This document shows, piece after piece, positions 27,701 to 37,070 of a stretch of DNA of 64,000 nt (the first letter of the stretch is position 1; the number at the start of each line of letters is the position of its first letter). Location of the stretch: positions 4,322,501 through 4,386,500 of the forward strand of contig NZ_CM001023.1 in assembly GCF_000166275.1 (NCBI RefSeq). The letters run 5' to 3'. The notes under the pieces are model-generated. The model saw only the letters and a program-made list of their open reading frames with translations. It had not been told where the DNA came from and did no database searches. A program made the translations under genes and the position numbers. This DNA is from Algoriphagus machipongonensis. GTDB taxonomy: Bacteria; Bacteroidota; Bacteroidia; Cytophagales; Cyclobacteriaceae.

Positions 27701-27934
27701 GTAATTTGAAGTCGAGTTGATTTTTTTGAGCTCCGAAAGCCTGGAAAAAGTCCCCTCCAGAGGAGAAGTCGCTAATTTCTCCACGATTTCAGGAGAAGAA
27801 TTGGCCACTCCATAAGAAATGGTCAAAACAGGTTCTTTTTCCTTTGGATTTAAATCCACAGAAAGCAAAGGCACCACAGCGAAACCCATGATGGAAAGCA
27901 AGACAAATACGATCAGGATCCGAAATGGAGTCAT
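24731..27934 (-). CDS. RND-family efflux permease, second subunit
   Basis: 1067 residues, the normal length of a resistance-nodulation-division inner-membrane pump: TM1 at the N-terminus, two large periplasmic loops, and two groups of membrane helices (for example LSILFLGIIANLSLCAMVIY and AFVMLGGLAVNAGIFIIND). In TM4 the proton-relay region reads GLIVDNAIIMID, with one Asp where AcrB has two. The C-terminus is rich in Lys and Arg. Its ATG overlaps the stop of the other RND gene by 4 bp, so the two are produced together and may form a mixed pump such as MdtBC. The substrate is unknown. Confidence 0.9.
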   Translation of the reverse strand: MTPFRILIVFVLLSIMGFAVVPLLSVDLNPKEKEPVLTISYGVANSSPEIVEKLATSPLEGTFSRLSELKKINSTSNYNRGYITLHFDKKSDMEMKRFEVSSMIRQVYPQLDPQVSYPSVSQSAESRTDSKTPILTYSVNGPFASFEIKKITEDILKPALTKFEEVEEVLVRGANDLQVFVTYDIQKLQSLNISKSNLESAINQAFGINYPGAVLNSKGETLFIEVDRALKELSQLEELRVKEVDGIEVRLKDVAKLTLEEAEPTSYFRINGNNSVTISIFNRDGVNKVLLASSLKESLQTASQSLPAGFDVRLERDDTEYLEEELDKIYKRSGLSILILVLFIFLINRNIKYLSILFLGIIANLSLCAMVIYFLKVDIHLYSLAGLTISFGLIVDNAIIMIDHLHKHKNRKVFLALLAASLTTIAALMIVFFLPEEDRKNLTEFSIVVSVMLGISLLIALFFTPAFYQVLFKESVKKGRKLSIPQLKKRAKYLGLYEKGIAWTASHRKVFVFLLILLFGTPIFFLPAKWDDHEWYNKTVGNTFYQEEVRPYVDKALGGALRMFVRGTYEKSSYRQPEETRLFVYARLPFGNTLEQMDFIMKEFEAYLDGVEGIDKFVTSIYSGQQASIVITFKEAYENSALPYQLKGKLSVKSTDWSGANWNIYGVGQGFYTGPGGESIPSYKVEMKGYNFDELEKQANVMSEKLLKHKRIQEVNTNERNYGEQKTDEYVLRLNQNQLALGGMNQYELISSLLDLAKPRGASAILNLEDKNYGLLVQESDSKDFSKFDLESKSLIGGESRIYKVSDYGTLTKETTTNALKKEDRQYIRILSFDYMGSAKFGNEYLEEVLDEMKQIMPIGYEAKKQSYYYSYERAKRQYSLLGFLIIGIFLICSVLFENLKQPIYIIAIIPISFIGLFLIFSLFDFYFDQGGYAAFVMLGGLAVNAGIFIINDLNNRNQGIYNRNVLKSVAGKAIPILLTVLSTCFGLIPFIMEGQNEIFWFSLAIGTIGGLAFSMVGVFWILPVFLWRKESLAAAQSGAEPPLKSEMQVKKPKRKRRWFFWKRKKG

Positions 27935-30900
27935 GAGGACAATGCTTTAAGCTTTTTCTTTGGCACAAAAAACCAATAGGCTAAGGGTACAAAATACAAG
28001 GCAGTAAAGGTACCGATCGTTAGTCCTCCGATTACTGCATAGACCAAAGGTCTTTGTAAATCCGCACCTAAGCCACTACTAAACACAATGGGTATCAAGG
28101 CCAATATCGTAGTGATAGAAGTCATCAAAATAGGCTTCAACCTAATCTGACCTGCTCCATGCAAGGCTTTTTCCAGTCCTTCCATTGGTGATATGGAGTC
28201 TATCTCATCATACTTTTCACGAAGCCTATTGATGGTATCGATCTTTAATATGGCATCATTTACCATAATCCCCAGCATGACTACCAAGCCAATCGCCGAC
28301 ATGACATTCAGACTTGCTCCGAAAATCCAAAGCACCAAAAATGCTCCCCCAATCCCTAATGGCAGAGTGAACACTACAATTAATGGCTGAATAAAACTCT
28401 CAAACTGAGCTGCTAAGATAAAGTACAGCAACAATACTGAAATCAATAAGATGCCTATCAGCTGCTGCAAATTTTCTTTATCCTTAAAATATTGTCCCGT
28501 CATCTCCACACCTAGATCTTTGGTCTGAGCCCAACTGAAAAAATCTGATCTTTTTGCCTCAGGTTCTTCATCCAAAATATAAGCAGACTGGTAAATCCCA
28601 CCTCTGTCCGCAGTGATATATTTATAATGATTCTCATACTCATATTCCAAAAACTCACTCAAAGCATAAGATGTGGAGTCCGAAGCCGAAACATTCGTAT
28701 TTCTCAACAAGTATTCAAATCGATCATTCGATTCCTTGAGATTAATAGGGGTGATCTCACCAAATCTACGAATGTCGGTGATGGTATAGGTTCCAAATAA
28801 CTTGGAAATCTGATCTTGAATGGTATTTACAGGGACTTTGTAAGTGGCCATTTTATCCGCACGAAGGGTAAAAACAACGGAGGCTTCTTTTTGTAATCCT
28901 GGTCCTCTCTCCCAACTATTGGCTGGGAACTGACTTAACCAAGGATCCATTTCCTCCTCACTTATAGGTTCTTTGGAAGAGAGGTCCTTCCATCTCACCT
29001 CATAATAAGCTTGACTGGAGCTAAATAATTGATCAAATGCATTGGGAGCATCTCCTAAAATGAAGCTTGCTTCAGGGTAATTATCATTTAAATAACTCCT
29101 GATATCTGCAATCTTTTGCTCTTTACTTTGCTCATCCTTAAACAGTAAATAAAGAAATGCCTGCTGAATGGAATTCTCCCCATCAAATAATAAAAACTGT
29201 CTTACCCCAACATCCGACTCTGCTTGCTCATAGCTTCCTTGAAGTTCTTTCAATAAGGCCACAACCCGGCCTTTATTTTCCAAAGCGCCAATAGGCTCAT
29301 TCCATTCAATTTCCAGGGTAGCATCCAGTTTTTCGATTTCGGGCAACCCTTCAGTCTTAAGCAAAAGACTTACAGCCAATCCTAATGGGATTAATATGGC
29401 AAAACATAGAATTGCTACTTTTCGGCTCGAGGTGATTTTGGAATAGATGAGTTCATACCCAGAAAGAATACGTCTGAAAAATGGCCCCTCTTCCTTTTCT
29501 ATTATTTTTTTACTTTTCCCAAACAATAGCAGGTAAAGCATAGGAAGAAGAATAAATGCAACTCCTAAAGACACCGACAATATAGCTGCTACTGCTACTG
29601 CTTGATCAAAAAACAAAGCTCCAGAAATCCCACTGAGAAACACAAGTGGAATAAATACAGCCAGTGTAGTCATCACAGAACTGATTAAGGCTCCCATCAC
29701 CTCATTTACTCCTTCTACACAAGCTTCAAAAATTGGAAGACCTTCATCTCTCTTTCTTGTAATATTATCCAATACGATGATTGCATTATCAATTAACATC
29801 CCAATCCCTAAGGCCAAACCCGAAAGGGAAATGATATTGATCGACAAATTGAAAAAATAGAATATTAGAAAGCTAATCACCAAAGAAGATGGTAAACTCA
29901 CTCCTATAATCAAGGGCAGGCGATAATCCTTCATAAATAAGAAAAGCACCGCAAATGCGAATATCCCACCAAACAATAAGCTAGTTTCCAAATTGGAAAT
30001 TGCAGCATTTAGCAGGTTAGATTGATCTTGCGTCAAATCAAAATCTACCTGAGGGTAATCCACTCTGAAAAGTTCCAAAGAAGCCTTCAATTCGGGCATC
30101 AATTCATTCATTTTTGCCGAGGCTTGCTTATGTACCGTAATCACCAAACTCTCTTGCTCCCCATATAAATGATAACCTAGCATTTCCTTGGTCTCGTAAT
30201 TGACTTCCGCCAATTTATTCAGGGGAATAATGGCACCTTCGGCAGTTCGAATTGGAAGATTTTTAATGTCATCCGGAGTATCCACTCGGGTAGCCAAGCG
30301 AAGGTAATAGCGGAACTGTCCATCTTTAACGGAAATCCCATCAAGATCAGCATTTGATGATTGAATGGTAGAGATCACATTTTGCTGTGTCATTCCAAGG
30401 GCAGCTAAGGCCTCTTTATTAGGCTTGACGCTGATTATTCTATTTTTTTTGCCATTGATATCTACCAGAGAAACTCCCGGCAATTGTTCGATCCGCTTTT
30501 TAAGGACATTTTCAGCCAACTGGCTTACTTCTACTTCATCAACCCCTTCTTTTGGAACTACCTGAACCCTGGCCACAGGTATATCAGATGTATTGATCCG
30601 GATAACTTCCGGCCTAACCAAATCTTCTGGAAGAGAATTAGTCAATCGATCGATTTTCTCATTGACATCAATATAGGCCAGTTCCATCTGGGTACTATAA
30701 TCAAAAGTCAATCGAATAGTACCTACTTCAGAACCTGCTTTGGAATCCATTTCTTCCAAACCATTGAGGGTAATCAAGCCTTCCCTGATCGGACTTAACA
30801 CATTTTGTTCTATTGCCTCCGGAGAAGCATTCGGATAGTTGACTTTTACTACAATCTGCGGAACATCTATTGGAGGCAGCAATGAAATAGGCAGTGTTCG

Positions 30901-30981
30901 AAGGACGATGAACGAAAAAACGATCAAGGCCATAAAAGTCATAAACACTGCAATAGGCCTGGCTAATAAAAATCTAACCAT
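27931..30981 (-). CDS. RND-family efflux permease, first subunit
   Basis: 1016 residues. It starts MVRFLLARPIAVFMTFMALI, the usual RND N-terminus, and has the two periplasmic loop domains and twelve predicted membrane helices. The TM4 relay region is GLALGIGMLIDNAIIVLDNI; TM10-11 has GLVVMLGIMVNDAILKID. The pump would take substrates from the periplasm or inner membrane and pass them through the adaptor to an outer-membrane channel. The adaptor gene ends 3 bp upstream and the second permease gene overlaps downstream. No TolC-type channel gene is in the window, so the pump probably borrows one encoded elsewhere. Confidence 0.92.
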   Translation of the reverse strand: MVRFLLARPIAVFMTFMALIVFSFIVLRTLPISLLPPIDVPQIVVKVNYPNASPEAIEQNVLSPIREGLITLNGLEEMDSKAGSEVGTIRLTFDYSTQMELAYIDVNEKIDRLTNSLPEDLVRPEVIRINTSDIPVARVQVVPKEGVDEVEVSQLAENVLKKRIEQLPGVSLVDINGKKNRIISVKPNKEALAALGMTQQNVISTIQSSNADLDGISVKDGQFRYYLRLATRVDTPDDIKNLPIRTAEGAIIPLNKLAEVNYETKEMLGYHLYGEQESLVITVHKQASAKMNELMPELKASLELFRVDYPQVDFDLTQDQSNLLNAAISNLETSLLFGGIFAFAVLFLFMKDYRLPLIIGVSLPSSLVISFLIFYFFNLSINIISLSGLALGIGMLIDNAIIVLDNITRKRDEGLPIFEACVEGVNEVMGALISSVMTTLAVFIPLVFLSGISGALFFDQAVAVAAILSVSLGVAFILLPMLYLLLFGKSKKIIEKEEGPFFRRILSGYELIYSKITSSRKVAILCFAILIPLGLAVSLLLKTEGLPEIEKLDATLEIEWNEPIGALENKGRVVALLKELQGSYEQAESDVGVRQFLLFDGENSIQQAFLYLLFKDEQSKEQKIADIRSYLNDNYPEASFILGDAPNAFDQLFSSSQAYYEVRWKDLSSKEPISEEEMDPWLSQFPANSWERGPGLQKEASVVFTLRADKMATYKVPVNTIQDQISKLFGTYTITDIRRFGEITPINLKESNDRFEYLLRNTNVSASDSTSYALSEFLEYEYENHYKYITADRGGIYQSAYILDEEPEAKRSDFFSWAQTKDLGVEMTGQYFKDKENLQQLIGILLISVLLLYFILAAQFESFIQPLIVVFTLPLGIGGAFLVLWIFGASLNVMSAIGLVVMLGIMVNDAILKIDTINRLREKYDEIDSISPMEGLEKALHGAGQIRLKPILMTSITTILALIPIVFSSGLGADLQRPLVYAVIGGLTIGTFTALYFVPLAYWFFVPKKKLKALSS

Positions 30982-30984
30982 GGC

Positions 30985-32055
30985 TTATTCTGTTATTATT
31001 TGAACAGGAGCCTGATGTGCTAATTGCAAGTTATTGGAAGTAATTACCGTACTTCCTTCTTCCACTCCTTCCAAAATTTCCACTTCTTCTCCATTATCTT
31101 TTCCTACCTCTACATAATTCCATTTGGATTCGTTGTTCTCGATAGAAAAAACAACTGCCCTACCGGATCGATAAACCAAAGCATCTTTTGGAACTACTAA
31201 ACTGTTGCTTTGCGGAGCTCTGATAATTGCTCTTGCATTCATTCCAGGCAAGAGATTTTTTCTGGAATTTATGGAAATGGAAACTTGTACCAATCCGTTG
31301 TCATCTACTATAGGATTGATTCCAATCACTTTACCATCAATTGCATTTTGAGAATCAGAAACCGCATAAACTTCAGCACGTTGATTGGTTGAAATCAAAG
31401 AAATATCAGACTCCAAAACTTTCACTTTTAGGATAAGCTGGCTAGTTCCCAAAATTTCACAAAGCTCCTGACTTGCCCCTACCAAACTTCCCTCCTTGAA
31501 CTTGAGATCGGCAATTTTACCAGAGATGGGAGCTTTTAATTCACATCTATCTCGGATAAGTTTGGCCTCTTTAAGAGAAACTTCTGCCAAGAACACTCCT
31601 GATTTTGCTTTTAGTTGATCATCTATGGCCGATTTTCTTTCCTCATCATCAGAAGCAAAGATGGTTTCATAGCCCATTTTCATAGATTCATAATCCGCCT
31701 GTGCATTCCGCAGAGAAATTTCTGCTTTTTCTAATTGCAGCTGAGCTTCCGTGGGATCCAGACGAGCAATAACTTCACCTTTTTGAACCGTTTGCCCTTC
31801 GCGGACATTCAATTCTGTCATGAAGCCCGCCTGCTCAATCACGGCAGTGACTTGACTGGCTGCTTCCAGTTTCCCAGTGGCATTGATGAGGTAATCAAAG
31901 CTTTTCACTTCAGCTTTAGCCACATGAACTTCTGTTGCGGCTACTTCATTTCGAAAAGATTCTGTAGGAGCTTCTTCAACTTTTTCTTCCTCTTTTTCAC
32001 AAGAAAAAAATGCAAGAGCTAAAAAACCTAGGAGGGTAAGTCTAAACTTTATCAT
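30985..32055 (-). CDS. RND efflux periplasmic adaptor (membrane fusion protein)
   Basis: 356 residues. A lipoprotein signal (LALAFFSCEKEEEK) anchors it in a membrane. It then shows the adaptor plan: barrel-sandwich half (TAVIEQAGFMTELNVREGQTV), a helical hairpin (about 100-160, RLDPTEAQLQLEKAEISL onward), the second sandwich half (LKAPISGKIADLKFKEGS) and a beta-barrel domain. It links the two RND permeases to an outer-membrane channel. It is the first gene of the operon. An 8-bp inverted repeat (AATAATTT 32063-32070 / AAATTATT 32089-32096) lies upstream and might be an operator, though such AT-rich matches are common. Confidence 0.92.
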   Translation of the reverse strand: MIKFRLTLLGFLALAFFSCEKEEEKVEEAPTESFRNEVAATEVHVAKAEVKSFDYLINATGKLEAASQVTAVIEQAGFMTELNVREGQTVQKGEVIARLDPTEAQLQLEKAEISLRNAQADYESMKMGYETIFASDDEERKSAIDDQLKAKSGVFLAEVSLKEAKLIRDRCELKAPISGKIADLKFKEGSLVGASQELCEILGTSQLILKVKVLESDISLISTNQRAEVYAVSDSQNAIDGKVIGINPIVDDNGLVQVSISINSRKNLLPGMNARAIIRAPQSNSLVVPKDALVYRSGRAVVFSIENNESKWNYVEVGKDNGEEVEILEGVEEGSTVITSNNLQLAHQAPVQIITE

Positions 32056-32114
32056 CGATTTAAATAATTTCGAATTTAATAAACTAAGAAATTATTCAAA
32101 GTCAAAAGAAAAGT

Positions 32115-32648
32115 TTACAAAGGACTGTTAATAAATGTCAATTGAGGTGCAAAAAACAGATTTGGCAATGGCTTATAAAGATTGATAGCTTTTGCCACAG
32201 GGCGCAACCTCATGGTGGGAGGAGGATCATCTCCGAAATATTCTATTAGTTCTTCTATGACTTCTGGCTCAATCACTTCAAGTTTTACCCGGGATATCCC
32301 ATCATGTATCATATCCAATTGAGTGGCAGCTGCCCGTGAAAGGTCTATCATCCTTCTAGAGTATCTAGGAAGTCTATCGTTCACTCTAACATAAACAGTC
32401 CCCCTAGTTTCTATCCTAGTTACTTTTAATACCGTCCCAAAAGGCAAAGTTTTGTGGGCAGCAGTCAAACTATCCATATGAAAAATCTCACCGTTGGAGG
32501 TCTTTCTAAGATGGAATCTCTTTCCATAAAAACTGGCTATTCCTTCTTGAATCAATAGGGAATCACCGAGGTTTTTTGCCTGGGCAAAGGGCTGGGCAAA
32601 AACCATAATTAGGAGAAAAATCCAAAGGCGCATGTAATCAATTTTCAT
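32115..32648 (-). CDS. RlpA-like double-psi beta-barrel protein
   Basis: About 177 residues. Signal peptide (MRLWIFLLIMVFAQPFAQA), then one RlpA domain: QEGIASFYGKRFHLRKTSNG, AAHKTLPFGTVLKVT, VRVNDRLPRYSRRMIDLS. RlpA proteins are septal lytic transglycosylases that cut peptidoglycan strands lacking stem peptides; the conserved Asp of VNDR is present. No SPOR domain follows, as is often seen in this phylum. Of the possible starts (32687, 32648, 32633), 32648 is chosen as the longest one compatible with a signal peptide. It is divergent from sbcD, 105 bp apart. Confidence 0.85.
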   Translation of the reverse strand: MKIDYMRLWIFLLIMVFAQPFAQAKNLGDSLLIQEGIASFYGKRFHLRKTSNGEIFHMDSLTAAHKTLPFGTVLKVTRIETRGTVYVRVNDRLPRYSRRMIDLSRAAATQLDMIHDGISRVKLEVIEPEVIEELIEYFGDDPPPTMRLRPVAKAINLYKPLPNLFFAPQLTFINSPL

Positions 32649-32753
32649 TTGCCCATTCTTGACAAGAAAAATGCCAATTGATGTCATTCCCGATTTTTAG
32701 CTTGCAAGCGGCAAGGCTTAAGATTAACTTAGTTTTTCACTTTTCTGAATGAC

Positions 32754-33998
32754 ATGATCAAAATTTTACATACTGCCGATTGGCATTTAGGCAAAAGACT
32801 TCAGGAATTCTCTCGAATCGAAGAGCAAAAATTGGTTTTGGAAGAGATTATTGAAGTTGCAGATCAGGAAAATGTAGACTTAGTCCTTTTAGCTGGGGAC
32901 ATTTTCGACACTTTCAATCCTAACCATGAGGCGGTAGAACTTTTATATAAAACCCTTCGCAGGCTTTCGAAAAATGGAGAAAGGCCCATCATCGCTATTT
33001 CGGGAAATCATGATAGCACTCAGTTTGTAGAAGCTCCAGATCCATTGGCTAGAGAATTAGGGATACTTTTTTATAGTCGATATGATAGTATCATCCCTAT
33101 TGGAAAACTCGATTCTGGAATCGAAATCACGAAAAGTGCATCTGGATTTGTAGAGCTAAAACTACCCAAGATTGAATTTCCTGTAAGAATAATCTTAGCC
33201 CCTTATGCAAATGAGAACTTGCTAAAAACTTATTTGGGAGAAGGAGACCGAGAGGCGGAATTCAGAGAAATTTTGCAAGAGAATTGGCTGGAACTTGCCG
33301 ATAATTACTGTGATGACAATGGAGTAAATCTATTTATTGGACATTTCTTCTTTATGAAAGAAGGCGAATCCTCGGTAGCTATCGGGACTGAAGCAGAACC
33401 TGAATCGGAAAGACCTATTTTACACGTAGGTGGAACTCAGGCACTTTTCACAAAAAATATCCCCTCACAAATTCAATATGCTGCACTGGGCCATTTGCAT
33501 CGCTACCATTCAGTTGGCCACGAACACTGCCCTGTCGTGTATTCTAGTTCACCTTTAGCCTACTCTTTTAGCGAAGCCGATCAGGAAAAGAAGGTGGTCA
33601 TTTTAAAGGCTGCCCCAAACCAAGAAGTTGAATATCATCCCGTTGGGCTAAAACAAGGAAGACCTTTATACAGAAAAAAATTTGACAATCTACCCGAGAC
33701 GCTGGCTTGGTTAGAAGAAAACCCCTATTGCTTTGTGGAGATCACCTATGTGACAGAACATTCTATCGATGCAGCCACACGGAAAGCCATAATGAAAGCC
33801 CATGATGGAATTGTCAATTTGATTCCACAAATCAATAATCCAGCAGGAACCGAAGATTTAAGCTTACAGGTAGAAGACTTAGGGAAAGACATGAGCAGTT
33901 TGTTTCAATTGTTTTATAAAAGTGAGAAAGGCCAAGAACCCAATGAGGAATTGATGGAAATCTTTAGAGAAGTCATTAGCCAAAACAAGGAAGTATGA
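32754..33998 (+). CDS. sbcD: Exonuclease SbcCD, nuclease subunit SbcD
   Basis: 414 residues. All metallophosphoesterase motifs are in order: ADWHLGK, LAGDIFDTFNP, ISGNHDS, IGHFFF, LGHLHRYHS. SbcD is the Mn-dependent nuclease that, with SbcC, cuts hairpins and palindromic DNA and processes DNA ends, as Mre11 does with Rad50. The ATG is at 32754 and the gene overlaps sbcC by 4 bp (ATGA), so the two are translated together. This matters here because the chromosome carries long palindromes that are substrates of the complex. Confidence 0.95.
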   Translation: MIKILHTADWHLGKRLQEFSRIEEQKLVLEEIIEVADQENVDLVLLAGDIFDTFNPNHEAVELLYKTLRRLSKNGERPIIAISGNHDSTQFVEAPDPLARELGILFYSRYDSIIPIGKLDSGIEITKSASGFVELKLPKIEFPVRIILAPYANENLLKTYLGEGDREAEFREILQENWLELADNYCDDNGVNLFIGHFFFMKEGESSVAIGTEAEPESERPILHVGGTQALFTKNIPSQIQYAALGHLHRYHSVGHEHCPVVYSSSPLAYSFSEADQEKKVVILKAAPNQEVEYHPVGLKQGRPLYRKKFDNLPETLAWLEENPYCFVEITYVTEHSIDAATRKAIMKAHDGIVNLIPQINNPAGTEDLSLQVEDLGKDMSSLFQLFYKSEKGQEPNEELMEIFREVISQNKEV

Positions 33999-36900
33999 TC
34001 CCAATTAGACTGGAAATACAGGGACTTTATTCTTACAGGGAAAAGCAAGTCATCGAGTTCGATCAATTGACAGCAGCAGGGCTCTTCGGGATCTTTGGAG
34101 CCGTAGGCAGTGGGAAATCTTCAATTTTAGAAGGAATTCTATTGGCTCTTTATGGAAGTACCGAGCGACTTTCTGATCGAGGAGAAAAGAACAGCATGCT
34201 CAATCTTCAGAGTGAAGAACTGATCATCAACTTTGAGTTTCAGTCGGGCAAAAACAATGTAAACACCTATTTAGGAAGGTATGCTGCCAAAAGAAATCCC
34301 AAGAAGTTTGAAGAAGTAAGACCTGCTGAACATACTTTTTATGAGAAAGTAGAGGGACAATGGGAGCCTATTTCTGCAAAAGCCGAGGAAATTATCGGAA
34401 TGAAAAAAGAGCACTTCAAACAAACAGTGATCATTCCCCAAGGCAAATTCAGGGAGTTTATTGATCTCACTCCTGGTCCAAGAGCTGAGATGATGAAGGA
34501 GCTTTTTGGATTAGAGCGATTTGACTTATCCGGAAAAACGGGTTCTCTCTTAAAAGTTGTCAAGGAAGAAAAAATCAGGCTCGAAACTCAGCTATCTGGA
34601 CTGGAAGGATTTTCAAAAGAAATTTTGGAAGAGAAATCCAACTCTCAAAAAATTCAAAAAAAGGATCATGAAGAGCTAATGTTGAAGCTGCAGCTTTCGG
34701 AGACCCAGATGAAGCAGCAGGAAGAAATTCAGAAAAAAGCTCAGCAATTAAAAGTGTTTCAAACCAACTTCCGGGAGCTCTCGAATAAAAAACCAGAGAT
34801 CGAGGAAAAGAGACTTCTCCATAAAGAGTTTATCACTGCCAAGACTTACCTTAAACCTATTTGGGATCAGATCCATGACACTCAAAAAGAGCTGGAAAAA
34901 TATACTACCAGCGTAGTGGATTGTGAGCGATTCAAACTCAGGTATATTGAAGAAGTAAAAACGCTGGAGGATGAGGAAGTAGAACTCAAATCTAAAAATC
35001 AACAAAGACCCGATCGCGAGGCCAAAATCCGTGATTTGAAAAAAGTACTGGAAGTAAAGAGACTTCAGGTAAAACTGGATGAGGCAAATCAAAAGTTAGA
35101 AACTTTAAAACCTGAACTAGAAAGCAAAAAAGCCTCTCAAAATCAATTAGAAGCTGAAGTATCAACTCTGGAGAAACAATCAGAGGATCTAGAAAGCCCA
35201 GACATTAAAGTCTTATCAGAGCTTCAAACCGCCTTAAGAGATTGGGGAATTTGGGAGGAAGATCGAGCAAAGCTTGAGAAAATCAAGAAACAGCTTCAAG
35301 AAGAGATTGTAGCAGTGAAAAATAATTTGGAACAGATATTTTCAAAACTCCCTTCCGAAGAAAAAAGCCTGGAAACCTGGCAAAAAAGCCAAAAGCAATT
35401 GATCCTAAACTTGGAGTCGGAACGTGATCAAGTAATGCAAAAGCAAGGGCTTGGTATTCATGTTCATTTGCTGGAAGACGGAAAACCTTGTCCGCTTTGC
35501 GGCGCTGTGGAGCATCCCAGTCCACTTAAATCAGAGAAAGAAAAAGTTGAACTGAAAGCGAAGAATGAGGAAATTAATCAGGAAAAAAACAAGTTGGAAG
35601 GCATTCTTACCTTGATTCAAAAAGAAAAGGAAAATCAAATTCATTTAGAAAATCATCAAAGAAATAGCGCCTCCAAGGAAGAAGAGATCCTAAAAATCGA
35701 AAAGTCTCTGGAGACAATGATGGAAATGATTTCTAGCCATGGTATTTCTGATGCCTCAGAGCTAAAAGAAAAAGTTGTTTCCTTAACGAATGCTGGAAGA
35801 GATAAGGAAAAAATCCAGCAGCAGATAAAATCATTAAGGCAGTCCTGGAATTCTCAAAGAGGCGACATTGAACAAATAGAAAAATCATATCAAACGGCCC
35901 AACTAAGTCAAAACACTGTTTTCTCTTCTATTTCTTCCAAAAAAGAAGAAATTAAAGACCCCACTTTTTGCAAGCAGTTCTTCAGTAAAACAGCCGATCA
36001 AATTGAGGCAACCATTTTAAAAGTAGAAGCGGATATTGAGGAAGCAATCAAATTACTGGAAGGAAAGCAAAAAGTACTACGTGAAAAACGAGAGGCCCAA
36101 GCCTCTAACCTAACAAGTTTAAAGGGATTTGAGAAGCTAAAGGCAGATGCTCAATCCAAGCTCGAAACACTTAGGGCAGAATATGAAAAGCAAAAAGTAA
36201 AGTTTGGGTTCGAAAACGAAGCTGCCTTAGTTCGATTGTTTGAACATTCCCTGGATGCTGAGAAAGTAGATTTGGAGATTCGCGATTTCGATCAAAAATT
36301 CGCTATTACAGAAAGTAGAATCAATGAACTAAAGGCGGAAGATGGAGTTCTGGAATTTAATGAGATCGCTTTTGAAGAGCTTAAGGAGTTGGTTATTCAA
36401 TTGAAAGAAAATGCTTCCTCTTCGCAAAACAGCTTGTTACTTCTATCTGAGGAAATAAAAACGATCCAATCTCAACTAGAGAATAAAAAACTCCTTTTAG
36501 AGACATTCGGTCAATTGGAAAACAGGGAAAGTAATCTTAAAGAATTAGAGCGACTCTTTAAAGGAAGTGGCTTTGTGAAATATGTGAGTTCTATTTACCT
36601 GAAGGAGCTTTGCAATACCGCGAATGTTCGATTTATGAAACTGAGTAAAAATAGCTTGAGTTTGGAAATCGATGATGATAATACATTTTGGGTAATCGAT
36701 TATTTAAATGGAGGTAAGAGACGTTTACTGAAAACACTTTCTGGTGGGCAAACATTCCAAGCCTCCTTATGCCTTGCCTTGGCATTGGCAGAAAAAGTGA
36801 AGGCGCTAAATCAGGCTGATCAGAGTTTTTTCTTCTTAGATGAGGGATTTGGAGCTTTGGATAGAAATGCCCTTCGAGTGGTTTTCGAAACACTGAAATC

Positions 36901-37027
36901 TCTTCGACATGAAAATAGAATCGTAGGAATCATTTCCCATGTAGAGGAATTACAACAGGAAATTGGAGTTTATGCACAGATCACTTTGGATCCAGAAAAA
37001 GGCTCTCAGGTAGCTTACTCCTATTAA
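33995..37027 (+). CDS. sbcC: Exonuclease SbcCD, ATPase subunit SbcC
   Basis: 1010 residues. Walker A GAVGSGKSS (about 35-43) is at the N-terminus and Walker B in FFFLDEGFGALDR near the C-terminus, preceded by the signature LSGGQTFQASL. Between them are two very long coiled-coil arms meeting at a zinc hook (Cys499-x-x-Cys502 in CPLCG). The protein is the SMC/Rad50-type partner of SbcD. Length and layout are normal. It is followed after 4 bp by a strong bidirectional terminator. Confidence 0.95.
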   Translation: MIPIRLEIQGLYSYREKQVIEFDQLTAAGLFGIFGAVGSGKSSILEGILLALYGSTERLSDRGEKNSMLNLQSEELIINFEFQSGKNNVNTYLGRYAAKRNPKKFEEVRPAEHTFYEKVEGQWEPISAKAEEIIGMKKEHFKQTVIIPQGKFREFIDLTPGPRAEMMKELFGLERFDLSGKTGSLLKVVKEEKIRLETQLSGLEGFSKEILEEKSNSQKIQKKDHEELMLKLQLSETQMKQQEEIQKKAQQLKVFQTNFRELSNKKPEIEEKRLLHKEFITAKTYLKPIWDQIHDTQKELEKYTTSVVDCERFKLRYIEEVKTLEDEEVELKSKNQQRPDREAKIRDLKKVLEVKRLQVKLDEANQKLETLKPELESKKASQNQLEAEVSTLEKQSEDLESPDIKVLSELQTALRDWGIWEEDRAKLEKIKKQLQEEIVAVKNNLEQIFSKLPSEEKSLETWQKSQKQLILNLESERDQVMQKQGLGIHVHLLEDGKPCPLCGAVEHPSPLKSEKEKVELKAKNEEINQEKNKLEGILTLIQKEKENQIHLENHQRNSASKEEEILKIEKSLETMMEMISSHGISDASELKEKVVSLTNAGRDKEKIQQQIKSLRQSWNSQRGDIEQIEKSYQTAQLSQNTVFSSISSKKEEIKDPTFCKQFFSKTADQIEATILKVEADIEEAIKLLEGKQKVLREKREAQASNLTSLKGFEKLKADAQSKLETLRAEYEKQKVKFGFENEAALVRLFEHSLDAEKVDLEIRDFDQKFAITESRINELKAEDGVLEFNEIAFEELKELVIQLKENASSSQNSLLLLSEEIKTIQSQLENKKLLLETFGQLENRESNLKELERLFKGSGFVKYVSSIYLKELCNTANVRFMKLSKNSLSLEIDDDNTFWVIDYLNGGKRRLLKTLSGGQTFQASLCLALALAEKVKALNQADQSFFFLDEGFGALDRNALRVVFETLKSLRHENRIVGIISHVEELQQEIGVYAQITLDPEKGSQVAYSY

Positions 37028-37031
37028 AAAA

Positions 37032-37059
37032 AAATCTCCGTCAATGCCGGAGATTTTTT
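37032..37059. terminator. Bidirectional intrinsic terminator between sbcC and the esterase gene
   Basis: AAATCTCCG and CGGAGATTT form a 9-bp stem with a 7-base loop. A run of T follows on the plus strand and a run of A precedes it, so it can work in both directions between two convergent genes. Confidence 0.85.
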
Positions 37060-37070
37060 CAATTAGAAAA

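Noticed and set aside
32063..32096. 8-bp inverted repeat as operator of the RND operon
   Set aside because: The arms are pure A/T with an 18-base spacer and no regulator gene is next to it; too weak to list as a site.
35283..35525. Antisense open frames inside sbcC and other long genes
   Set aside because: They are shadows of the coding strand without motifs, signals or start context.
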